Part shown: piece after piece, positions 57,307 through 64,000 of the stretch
How the letters are laid out: every line of letters starts with the position of its first letter
How positions within the stretch are numbered: the stretch's first letter is position 1
Assembly (NCBI RefSeq): GCF_018304945.1
Contig: NZ_JAGQEE010000010.1
Span: forward strand, 1-64,000
Direction: 5' to 3'
Origin: Collimonas humicola
Lineage (GTDB): Bacteria > Pseudomonadota > Gammaproteobacteria > Burkholderiales > Burkholderiaceae_D
DNA: 64,000 nt
Program-made: the position numbers and the translations under genes
Notes under the pieces: generated by a model
The model's input: only the letters and a program-made list of their open reading frames with translations
Databases searched by the model: none
What the model was told of the DNA's origin: nothing

Positions 57307-58413
57307 ATGGCATTTCTGAAAGAACCACCGTTCACGCATGGCAAGACCGGCAAGACCGCGGTGCTGCTGGTCAATCTGGGTACGCCGGATGCGCCTACCA
57401 CCAAGGCGGTGCGGCGCTACCTGAAGCAATTCCTGTCGGATCCGCGCGTGGTGGAAATCCCGCGGGCGATCTGGTGGCTGATCCTGCACAGCGTGATCCT
57501 GCCGTTCCGTTCCAGCAAGTCGGCGCATAAATATGCTTCGATCTGGAGCAACGACGGGTCGCCGTTGAAAGTCCATACCAGCAAGCAGGCGACGCTGTTG
57601 CGCGGTTATCTGGGCCAGCGCGGCCATCGGGTCCAGGTGGCCTACGCCATGCGCTACGGCAGTCCTGCCATAGGCGAGGTGCTGGAGCAGCTGAAAGCCG
57701 ATGGCTGCGAACGCGTTCTGGTGCTGCCGGCCTATCCGCAGTATTCGGCCACCACCACCGCATCGATCTACGACGCCGTGTTCGCCCACTATGCGCAAGT
57801 GCGCAATGTGCCGGAACTGCGTTTCATCAAGCACTATCACGATCACGAAGCCTACATCCAGGCCCTGAAAGATTCGGTGCTGGCCTATTGGGCCATGCAC
57901 GGCGCGCCGGACAAGCTGATCATGAGTTTTCATGGCGTGCCGAAGCGCACCTTGCTGCTGGGCGATCCCTATCATTGCGAATGCCAGAAGACAGCACGCC
58001 TGCTGGCCCAGCAGCTGGGGCTGGGACCGGAGCAGTACCAGCTCACCTTCCAGTCGCGCTTCGGCAAGGCGGAATGGCTGCAGCCTTACACCGCGCCGAC
58101 GCTGCAGGCGCTCGCCAGACAAGGGGTCAGGCGGGTTGACGTCATGTGTCCGGGCTTCACCAGCGATTGCTTGGAGACCTTGGAAGAGATTGCGATCGAG
58201 GCCAAGCAGGATTTCCTGCATGCGGGCGGCAAGGAATTCCATTTCATCCCTTGCCTGAACCAGGCGCCCGGCTGGATTGCCGCCATGGCGACGGTGGTCG
58301 AAGAGCAGATGATAGGCTGGCCTACCCATCTGAGCGAGGATGAGCGGGAAGAGTTGAAACGGCAGGCGGAGGTGTCAAAAAAACAAGCGCTGGGCCTGGG
58401 GGCGAGCCAGTAA
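57307..58413 (+). CDS. hemH: Ferrochelatase HemH
   Basis: 368 residues. Last step of heme synthesis, inserting iron into protoporphyrin. Family marks are [20 protein letters not shown] near the N-terminus, SFHGVPKRT with the metal-binding His, [25 protein letters not shown], and [15 protein letters not shown] with the conserved Glu. It follows recN after 30 bases. Confidence 0.96.
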   Translation: MAFLKEPPFTHGKTGKTAVLLVNLGTPDAPTTKAVRRYLKQFLSDPRVVEIPRAIWWLILHSVILPFRSSKSAHKYASIWSNDGSPLKVHTSKQATLLRGYLGQRGHRVQVAYAMRYGSPAIGEVLEQLKADGCERVLVLPAYPQYSATTTASIYDAVFAHYAQVRNVPELRFIKHYHDHEAYIQALKDSVLAYWAMHGAPDKLIMSFHGVPKRTLLLGDPYHCECQKTARLLAQQLGLGPEQYQLTFQSRFGKAEWLQPYTAPTLQALARQGVRRVDVMCPGFTSDCLETLEEIAIEAKQDFLHAGGKEFHFIPCLNQAPGWIAAMATVVEEQMIGWPTHLSEDEREELKRQAEVSKKQALGLGASQ

Positions 58414-58557
58414 ATCAGCGGGTTTGCAGCAGAAATTTAGGGGGGCGGTGCGCCGCGGCGGCAAGGCGCAACTATAATGAGCGCCCAAACTCTGGGCGGA
58501 GAAATAAAATATTATTTATTCTGCAAGCGTCCGGAAGCTTTGGGCGGAATGCAAAAT

Positions 58558-58650
58558 CTAGTACAGCGCAACCAGTTGCGAATAGCTGATCATGCCAGCC
58601 GCGAGCAAGGTGTACACGATCAGAAGTGCGGAAATCAACGGCAGTTTCAC
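58558..58650 (-). CDS. Small membrane peptide of 30 residues (previously easy to overlook)
   Basis: On the minus strand GTG 58650 is preceded by AAAAGGGG with a seven-base gap and opens a frame of 30 codons to the TAG at 58558. The product starts MKLPLISALLIVYTLLAAGM and ends ISYSQLVALY. It is one hydrophobic helix with a basic N-terminus and no charged residue after Lys2, typical of small single-pass inner-membrane peptides. No family recognised. Its leader (58651-58740) contains GGTTC/GAACC and CTCTTCCGAAGAG inverted repeats. It lies opposite to hemH and grpE in their spacer. Confidence 0.65.
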   Translation of the reverse strand: MKLPLISALLIVYTLLAAGMISYSQLVALY

Positions 58651-58843
58651 GATATTCCCCTTTTTGTTAGTGGGGCAGGCGACTCTTCCGAAGAGCCGGT
58701 TCTTGCTTGAACCACGCTTTCAGCATAGCTCCTATGTGGCATTGCAGCAAACCCAGTTCTGGTAAATTTTGTTTCAATTTGTTGCCAGAATCCATTGCCG
58801 GAGGCGCTCTTGCCTGATATCTCATGCAAGCGGCCTTTTAACC
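58651..58843. other. Spacer between the small membrane ORF and the grpE promoter
   Basis: Holds the leader hairpins of the small ORF (58679-58695 and 58700-58715). No other ORF is convincing on either strand; frames here lack ribosome sites. Confidence 0.45.
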
Positions 58844-58872
58844 CTTGAAAAAGTAAGGGCATAGCCTCATTT
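58844..58872 (+). promoter_or_regulatory. Sigma-32 (heat-shock) promoter of grpE
   Basis: CTTGAAA (58844-58850) and CCTCATTT (58865-58872) are 14 bases apart, close to the RpoH consensus CTTGAAA-N11-16-CCCCATNT. The grpE start is 46 bases downstream. Confidence 0.8.
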
Positions 58873-58917
58873 GGACTGCTATAGGTTAATAAGTTATTGA
58901 TTGTTGGAGGTTTTTGA

Positions 58918-59466
58918 ATGGAACACATGGAAAATCAGAACGAGCCGGTACAGACGGCGCAAACAGAAAAAGACTCTGTTGCCGATGATGCAACAGTGAT
59001 TCCCGAGTCGGCGCTGGAAGTCCAGCTGTCCGAGGCGCAAGCCAAGATCGCGGAAATGCAGGACGCTTTCCTGCGCGCCAAGGCCGAGTCGGAAAACATC
59101 CGCCGCCGGGCTCAGGACGATATTGCTCGTGCACACAAATTTGCGATCGAGGGTTTTGCCGAGGCGCTGGTGCCGGTCAAGGACCATCTTGAAATGGCGC
59201 TGAAGATCGAAACCCCTTCGCTGGAATCGCTCAAGGAAGGCGTGGAAATGACGCTCAAACAGCTGTCGTCCGCCTTCGAAAGAAACCGTTTGCTGGAAAT
59301 CTCGCCGGAAGTCGGCGAGAAGCTCGATCCGATGAAACACCAGGCAATCTCGACCGTGCCTGCGGAGCAGGATGCCAATACCGTGGTGACCGTGCTGCAA
59401 AAGGGCTACACCATTGCCGATCGTCTGTTGCGTCCAGCCCTGGTCGTCGTGGCGCAAGGAAAATAG
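58918..59466 (+). CDS. grpE: Nucleotide exchange factor GrpE
   Basis: 182 residues. A disordered acidic N-terminus leads into a long coiled coil (about residues 35-95), then the family [16 protein letters not shown] and GVEMTLKQL, and the C-terminal beta wing with [21 protein letters not shown]. It releases ADP from DnaK. ATG 58918 has GGAGG nearby. A sigma-32 promoter lies just upstream. Confidence 0.96.
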   Translation: MEHMENQNEPVQTAQTEKDSVADDATVIPESALEVQLSEAQAKIAEMQDAFLRAKAESENIRRRAQDDIARAHKFAIEGFAEALVPVKDHLEMALKIETPSLESLKEGVEMTLKQLSSAFERNRLLEISPEVGEKLDPMKHQAISTVPAEQDANTVVTVLQKGYTIADRLLRPALVVVAQGK

Positions 59467-59497
59467 AAAAAAAACGCCAGGAGCGAGCAGTTTAGCG

Positions 59498-59525
59498 CTT
59501 GAAAGCGCGCTTTCGCTCCCTATAT
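59498..59525 (+). promoter_or_regulatory. Sigma-32 (heat-shock) promoter of dnaK
   Basis: CTTGAAA (59498-59504) and CCCTATAT (59518-59525) are 13 bases apart, a good RpoH match. It overlaps a GCGC-rich inverted repeat (AGCGCTTGAAAGCGCGCTTT), 48 bases before the dnaK start. Confidence 0.8.
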
Positions 59526-59572
59526 TCAGACCATCCAAACATTCATCAGATATTCAGTAAAGGACATACACC

Positions 59573-61507
59573 ATGGGTAAAATTATCGGCATTGACTTGG
59601 GCACCACCAATTCTTGCGTTTCGGTTATTGAAAACGGTCAGCCAAAAGTGATCGAAAACTCGGAAGGCGCGCGCACCACGCCGTCCATCATCGCTTATCA
59701 AGAAGACGGCGAAATCCTGGTCGGCGCTCCTGCCAAGCGCCAGGCTGTGACCAATCCGACCAACACGCTGTACGCCACCAAGCGCCTGATCGGCCGCAAG
59801 TTCGACGAAAAAGAAGTGCAGAAAGACATCGCGCTGATGCCTTACCAGATCATCAAGGCCGACAACGGCGATGCATGGGTAGGCGTACGCGAGCAGAAAC
59901 TGGCGCCGCCGCAGATCGCCGCGGAAGTGCTGCGCAAGATGAAGAAGACCGCGGAAGACTACCTCGGCGAAGAAGTCACCGAAGCCGTGATCACCGTGCC
60001 GGCTTACTTCAACGACGCACAGCGCCAAGCCACCAAGGATGCCGGCCGCATCGCCGGTCTGGACGTCAAGCGCATCATCAACGAGCCGACCGCGGCTGCG
60101 CTGGCTTTCGGCCTGGACAAGGCGGAAAAGGGCGACCGCAAGATTGCCGTGTATGACCTGGGCGGCGGTACTTTCGACGTTTCCATCATTGAAATCGCCG
60201 ATGTCGATGGCGAAAAGCAGTTCGAAGTACTGTCCACCAACGGCGATACTTTCCTCGGCGGCGAAGACTTCGACCAGCGCATCATCGACTACATCCTGGA
60301 CGAGTTCAAGAAGATCAACGGCATCGACCTGGGCAAGGATGCGATTGCGCTGCAGCGTATCAAGGCATCGGCCGAGCGCGCCAAGATCGAATTGTCGTCT
60401 TCGCAACAGACTGAAATCAACGAGCCGTACATCGCCATGGCCAATGGCGCACCGGTCCACCTGAACCTGAAGATGACCCGCGCCAAGCTGGAATCGCTGG
60501 TGGAAGAGCTGATCGCCAAGACCATCGAGCCTTGCCGCATCGCCATCAAGGACGCCGGCGTCAAGGTTTCCGACATCGACGACATCATCCTGGTCGGCGG
60601 CATGACCCGTATGCCTAAGGTGCAGGAAAAAGTGAAGGAATTCTTTGGCAAGGATCCGCGCAAGGACGTGAATCCGGATGAAGCTGTCGCCGTTGGCGCA
60701 GCGATCCAGGGTTCGGTTCTGTCGGGCGACCGCAAGGACTTGCTGCTGCTGGACGTGACGCCATTGTCGCTGGGTATCGAAACCATGGGCGGCGTGATGA
60801 CCAAGATGATCCAGAAGAACACCACCATCCCGACCAAGTTCAGCCAGGTGTTCTCGACTGCCGACGACAACCAGCCGGCCGTGACCATCAAGGTGTTCCA
60901 GGGCGAGCGCGAGATGGCTGCAGGCAACAAGGGCCTGGGCGAATTCAATCTCGAAGGCATCCCGCCTGCAGCGCGCGGCACGCCGCAGATCGAAGTCACT
61001 TTCGACATCGACGCCAACGGTATTCTGCACGTCGGCGCCAAGGACAAGGCAACCGGCAAGGAAAACAAGATCACCATCAAGGCCAACTCCGGCTTGACTG
61101 AAGAAGAGATCCAGAAGATGGTGCGCGACGCCGAGGCGAATGCCGAAGAAGACAAGCGCCTGAAGGAAGCCGCCGAAGCCCGCAACCAGGGCGACGCGCT
61201 GGTGCATTCGACCAAGAAGTCCCTGGCTGAATACGGCGACAAGCTGGAAGCCGGCGAGAAGGCCAGCATCGAAACGGCCATCAAGGAACTGGAAGAAGCA
61301 TTGAAGGGCAGCGACAAGGCCGCCATCGATAACAAGACAGCCGCCTTGACCACTGCAGCGCAAAAGCTGGGCGAAAAGATGTACGCCGACATGCAGGCGC
61401 AGCAAGCTGCAGCCGGCGGCGCCGAAGCAGGCGCAGCCGGTGCGGAAGCCAAGCCGAAGGAAGACGACGTGGTTGACGCCGATTTCAAGGAAGTGAAGGA
61501 CAAGTAA
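59573..61507 (+). CDS. dnaK: Chaperone DnaK (Hsp70)
   Basis: 644 residues. The ATPase domain shows [24 protein letters not shown] and [11 protein letters not shown]. The linker VLLLDVTPL-type string [17 protein letters not shown] leads into the peptide-binding domain. The helical lid ends with a Gly/Ala-rich stretch and [14 protein letters not shown]. It works with GrpE before and DnaJ after it. It carries its own heat-shock promoter in addition to that of grpE. Confidence 0.98.
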   Translation: MGKIIGIDLGTTNSCVSVIENGQPKVIENSEGARTTPSIIAYQEDGEILVGAPAKRQAVTNPTNTLYATKRLIGRKFDEKEVQKDIALMPYQIIKADNGDAWVGVREQKLAPPQIAAEVLRKMKKTAEDYLGEEVTEAVITVPAYFNDAQRQATKDAGRIAGLDVKRIINEPTAAALAFGLDKAEKGDRKIAVYDLGGGTFDVSIIEIADVDGEKQFEVLSTNGDTFLGGEDFDQRIIDYILDEFKKINGIDLGKDAIALQRIKASAERAKIELSSSQQTEINEPYIAMANGAPVHLNLKMTRAKLESLVEELIAKTIEPCRIAIKDAGVKVSDIDDIILVGGMTRMPKVQEKVKEFFGKDPRKDVNPDEAVAVGAAIQGSVLSGDRKDLLLLDVTPLSLGIETMGGVMTKMIQKNTTIPTKFSQVFSTADDNQPAVTIKVFQGEREMAAGNKGLGEFNLEGIPPAARGTPQIEVTFDIDANGILHVGAKDKATGKENKITIKANSGLTEEEIQKMVRDAEANAEEDKRLKEAAEARNQGDALVHSTKKSLAEYGDKLEAGEKASIETAIKELEEALKGSDKAAIDNKTAALTTAAQKLGEKMYADMQAQQAAAGGAEAGAAGAEAKPKEDDVVDADFKEVKDK

Positions 61508-61572
61508 GCTCTTCGTCAGCGATGGCTTGCCAGTCTGATGTTTTGACCGGAATTGCAGCCATCGCGAAGACG

Positions 61573-61616
61573 CGCCGGACAGATGCCATCGCTCGCGATG
61601 CCCTGTTCGGCGTTTT
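61573..61616 (+). terminator. Terminator-like hairpin between dnaK and dnaJ
   Basis: CGCCGGACAG pairs with CTGTTCGGCG (one G-U), with an inner CATCGC/GCGATG stem, then TTTTCGCTT. A second inverted repeat, GCGATGGCT/AGCCATCGC, lies before it (61519-61565) and could form an alternative fold. Such a signal would set a dnaK excess over dnaJ. Confidence 0.65.
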
Positions 61617-61641
61617 CGCTTAAACAACAGGGTGCAAAAAG

Positions 61642-62769
61642 ATGGCGAAGCGTGATTTTTACGAAATATTGGGTGTTGCGAAAAACGCTACTGATGATGA
61701 AATCAAGAAGGCGTACCGCAAGCTCGCAATGAAGCATCATCCGGACCGCAATCCGGATAGCAAAGGTGCGGAAGAAAAATTCAAAGAGGCGAAAGAAGCC
61801 TACGAAATGCTGTCCGATCCGCAAAAGCGGGATGCCTACGACCGCTACGGCCACGCCGGCGTTGATCCCAACATGGGCGGCGGTGGCGGCGGCGCGGGCG
61901 GTTTTGCCGATGCTTTCGGCGACATCTTCGGCGATATTTTCGGCGGCGGCGGCGGTCGCGGCGGCCGCGGCGGCGGACCGCAGGTGTATCGCGGCGCCGA
62001 TCTGCGCTACAACCTGGAAATCACGCTGGAACAGGCTGCGCACGGTTTCGACACCACCATCCGGGTACCTTCCTGGGATGAGTGCGAACCTTGCCACGGC
62101 AGCGGCGCCAAGGCCGGCACCGAGCCGATCACCTGCCCGACCTGCGGCGGCCACGGCCAGGTACGCATGCAGCAAGGCTTTTTCAGCATCCAGCAGACTT
62201 GCCCGAAATGCCACGGCAGCGGCAAGATCATTCCAGAACCATGCCCATCATGCGCCGGCGCCGGCCGCATCAAGCGCAACAAGACGCTGGAAGTGAAAAT
62301 CCCGTCCGGCATCGACGACGGCATGCGCATCCGCTCCTCCGGCAACGGCGAGCCTGGCATGAACGGCGGCCCGACTGGCGACCTGTATGTGGAAATCCAC
62401 ATCAAGCCGCACGCGGTGTTCCAGCGCGAAGGCGACGACCTGCATTGCGAAATGCCGATCTCCTTCGCCAAGGCAGCGCTGGGCGGCGAGATCGAAGTGC
62501 CGACGCTGAACGGCAAAGCCTCCTTCACGATTCCGGACGGCACCCAGTCAGGCAAGACCTTCCGCCTGCGCAGCAAAGGCATCAAGGGCGTGCGCTCAGG
62601 CTATGCCGGCGACCTGTTCTGCCATGTCGTGGTCGAGACCCCGGTCAAGCTGAACGACCGCCAGAAAGCGCTGTTGCAGGAATTCGAGCAGCTGACCAGC
62701 GAAGGCGGCGCCAAGCACAGCCCGCAGAGCAAATCGTGGAAAGACAAGGTCAAAGAGTTCTTTGAGTGA
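61642..62769 (+). CDS. dnaJ: Chaperone DnaJ (Hsp40, type I)
   Basis: 375 residues. J domain with KHHPDRN (HPD motif), a Gly/Phe-rich linker with many Gly (residues 75-115), then four CxxCxGxG zinc repeats ([32 protein letters not shown]), and the C-terminal substrate-binding and dimer region. It stimulates DnaK ATPase. No separate heat-shock promoter is evident upstream, so it relies on readthrough. Confidence 0.98.
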   Translation: MAKRDFYEILGVAKNATDDEIKKAYRKLAMKHHPDRNPDSKGAEEKFKEAKEAYEMLSDPQKRDAYDRYGHAGVDPNMGGGGGGAGGFADAFGDIFGDIFGGGGGRGGRGGGPQVYRGADLRYNLEITLEQAAHGFDTTIRVPSWDECEPCHGSGAKAGTEPITCPTCGGHGQVRMQQGFFSIQQTCPKCHGSGKIIPEPCPSCAGAGRIKRNKTLEVKIPSGIDDGMRIRSSGNGEPGMNGGPTGDLYVEIHIKPHAVFQREGDDLHCEMPISFAKAALGGEIEVPTLNGKASFTIPDGTQSGKTFRLRSKGIKGVRSGYAGDLFCHVVVETPVKLNDRQKALLQEFEQLTSEGGAKHSPQSKSWKDKVKEFFE

Positions 62770-62819
62770 ATGTGAGAATGAGTTTGAGAATGCGCCTGAG
62801 TTAGCATCCTGACTCCAGG

Positions 62820-62853
62820 AAAACCGCCAATCCGCAAGGTTGGCGGTTTTTTT
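62820..62853 (+). terminator. Rho-independent terminator after dnaJ
   Basis: AAAACCGCCAA and TTGGCGGTTTT form an 11-bp stem followed by further T. Confidence 0.92.
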
Positions 62854-63020
62854 ATGCGTGCGGCGGCAGGCAGCGCGCCATGTACAACGTCCATTAACAA
62901 ATTCTTTATTGCATAATTTTGCGCTGCTCTCTATTCTGTATATGGTAATAATAAAACGATCGTTCTTTTATTTGCGATCAATACAAACTCCATATACAAC
63001 AAACCATAGGAGGAGACACG

Positions 63021-63617
63021 ATGATAGTTGCTCAATTAAAGCGTGCAACGGCTTGCGCTTGCGTATTGTCCGGACTGATGCTGGCGCAGGCGGCATTTGC
63101 GCTGGATCTGGCCGGCGTCAAGATCGACGAGACTGCCAAGGTCGGCAACCAGGACCTGAAGCTCAATGGCGCCGGCATACGCTACAAGGTCATTTTCAAG
63201 GTGTATACGGCAGCGCTGTATCTCACCGAGAAGAAAACCACGGTGCCGGATGTGATGGCCGCCAACGGGCCGCGCCGCATCGAGCTGGTGATGCTGCGCG
63301 ACGTCAGCAGCGAGGATTTCAGCCGTGCCTTCATGACCGGCATCCAGAACAATGTGGATAAGGCGGACAAGGCCAAGATCATCAACCAGCTGCTGAAATT
63401 CGGTGAGCTGTTTGCCTCTATCCCTGAACTGAAAAAGGGCGATGTGCTGACTACCGACTGGATCCCTGGCGTCGGCACGCAAATCCACTTCAACGGCAAG
63501 CCGGTGTCGGAAACCTTGCCCGACCAGGTTTTCTATAACTCCCTGCTGAAAATCTGGCTCGGCGACAAGCCGGCCGACAGCCGCCTGAAACCCTTGCTGC
63601 TAGGCCAGCCGGCCTAG
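63021..63617 (+). CDS. Exported chalcone-isomerase-fold protein
   Basis: 198 residues with a signal peptide (about residues 10-27, ending AAFA). The body, with IRYKVIFKVYTAALYLTEK, then RRIELVMLRDVSSEDF and LLKIWLGDKPADSRLK, matches the bacterial chalcone-isomerase-like domain family, most members of which lack the plant catalytic residues and have unknown roles. AGGAGGAG before ATG 63021 is a strong ribosome site. The 150-base spacer upstream is A/T rich. Confidence 0.82.
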   Translation: MIVAQLKRATACACVLSGLMLAQAAFALDLAGVKIDETAKVGNQDLKLNGAGIRYKVIFKVYTAALYLTEKKTTVPDVMAANGPRRIELVMLRDVSSEDFSRAFMTGIQNNVDKADKAKIINQLLKFGELFASIPELKKGDVLTTDWIPGVGTQIHFNGKPVSETLPDQVFYNSLLKIWLGDKPADSRLKPLLLGQPA

Positions 63618-63751
63618 TGTCGTGCCATCCGCATAATCAGTATTGGATAAAAGCGGATGGGGAAAGCCAGTTTTCTATAAAATAAGGCCCAGGATGTCGT
63701 GCCGGTATTGTCAAAATACCACGCAGACGGAACTCTATTGAATGGAAAACG

Positions 63752-64000
63752 ATGACAGCAAACAACAAGCAATCCCTGACCCGAGAAGATCTATTCCAGA
63801 GAAACCGTGAGTGGGCGGCGGCAATCACCGCCCGCGATCCGGAGTTTTTCAAGAAGCTGGCGTCGCAGCAGGCGCCGGAGTATTTCTGGATCGGATGTTC
63901 CGACAGCAGGGTGCCGGCAAATGAATTGCTGGGCTTGTTGCCGGGTGAACTGTTCGTCCACCGCAATATCGCCAACGTGGTGGCGCACAGTGACCTGAAT
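63752..64000 (+). CDS. can: Beta-carbonic anhydrase, 5' part (cut by the window)
   Basis: 83 codons are visible from ATG 63752. The zinc and catalytic string [13 protein letters not shown] at about residues 49-61 and VHRNIANVV that follows are the beta-class hallmarks; the distal His and Cys ligands lie beyond the window. It converts CO2 to bicarbonate in the cytoplasm. The open frame reaches the last base, so the gene continues to the right. Confidence 0.92.
   Translation, partial: MTANNKQSLTREDLFQRNREWAAAITARDPEFFKKLASQQAPEYFWIGCSDSRVPANELLGLLPGELFVHRNIANVVAHSDLN

Noticed and set aside
58477-58710. 77-codon plus-strand frame downstream of hemH
   Set aside because: Polar, random-looking sequence without a ribosome site; it covers the opposite strand of the better-supported 30-residue membrane ORF.

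Overview
The window is an ordinary stretch of a betaproteobacterial chromosome. Gene content and order (ffh/ccsA-like/PP0621, pilSR-ampD, nrdAB, bamE-dapB-exbBD-leuS-lptE-holA-proA, hrcA-nadK-recN, grpE-dnaK-dnaJ, rplU-rpmA-obgE-proB) suggest Burkholderiales, probably Oxalobacteraceae and close to Collimonas. The family and genus are inferred from gene content and sequence style, not from a search. Most of the DNA is G+C rich. The left edge (about 1-1400) and the strip at about 48700-48800 are visibly richer in A/T.

Layout. 1-1490: end of an IS3-type element, a beheaded tyrosine recombinase, an orphan membrane protein and tRNA-Phe, together the worn edge of an old island. 1.6-6.8 kb: ubiquinone-type FAD hydroxylase, DsbC, a MobA-like transferase, a DUF3429 membrane protein and an M61 peptidase. 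6.8-14.6 kb: ubiX-grxD (minus), then rplU-rpmA, obgE, proB, a CNP1-like gene with rppH (minus), and proS. 14.6-19.5 kb: a lytic transglycosylase, then two tandem alkaline phosphatases and a His-rich secreted protein behind a putative tandem Pho box. 19.6-27.2 kb: a SWIB protein, ffh, a cytochrome c assembly protein, pilS-pilR and ampD. 27.2-32.3 kb: nrdA and nrdB, with NrdR-type operators over the nrdA promoter and two inverted-repeat elements between the genes. 32.5-38.4 kb: a Lys/Ala-rich histone H1-like gene, yggT-DUF167, and an iron block (bfr, bfd-tonB-exbB-exbD, hemP) with Fur-box candidates. 38.7-51.8 kb, mostly minus strand: RNA methyltransferase, HCCA isomerase-like protein, hemJ, proA, holA, lptE, leuS, a PAP2-DUF535 fusion, a second exbBD/tolQR pair, dapB and bamE. 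51.8-64 kb: fur, tfoX-like, hrcA, HAD phosphatase, nadK, recN, hemH, an overlooked 30-residue membrane peptide, grpE-dnaK-dnaJ with sigma-32 promoters, a chalcone-isomerase-fold protein and the start of a beta-carbonic anhydrase.

I see no CRISPR array, prophage, secretion cluster or recognisable defence system. The most unusual items are a two-copy structured intergenic repeat (14571-14731 and 21716-21874), a 144-bp near-perfect palindrome (37615-37758), a degenerate PAP2 domain fused to a VirK/YbjX domain inside an otherwise conserved cluster (47129-48667), a small membrane ORF next to grpE (58558-58650), and the phosphate-starvation-like alkaline phosphatase cluster.
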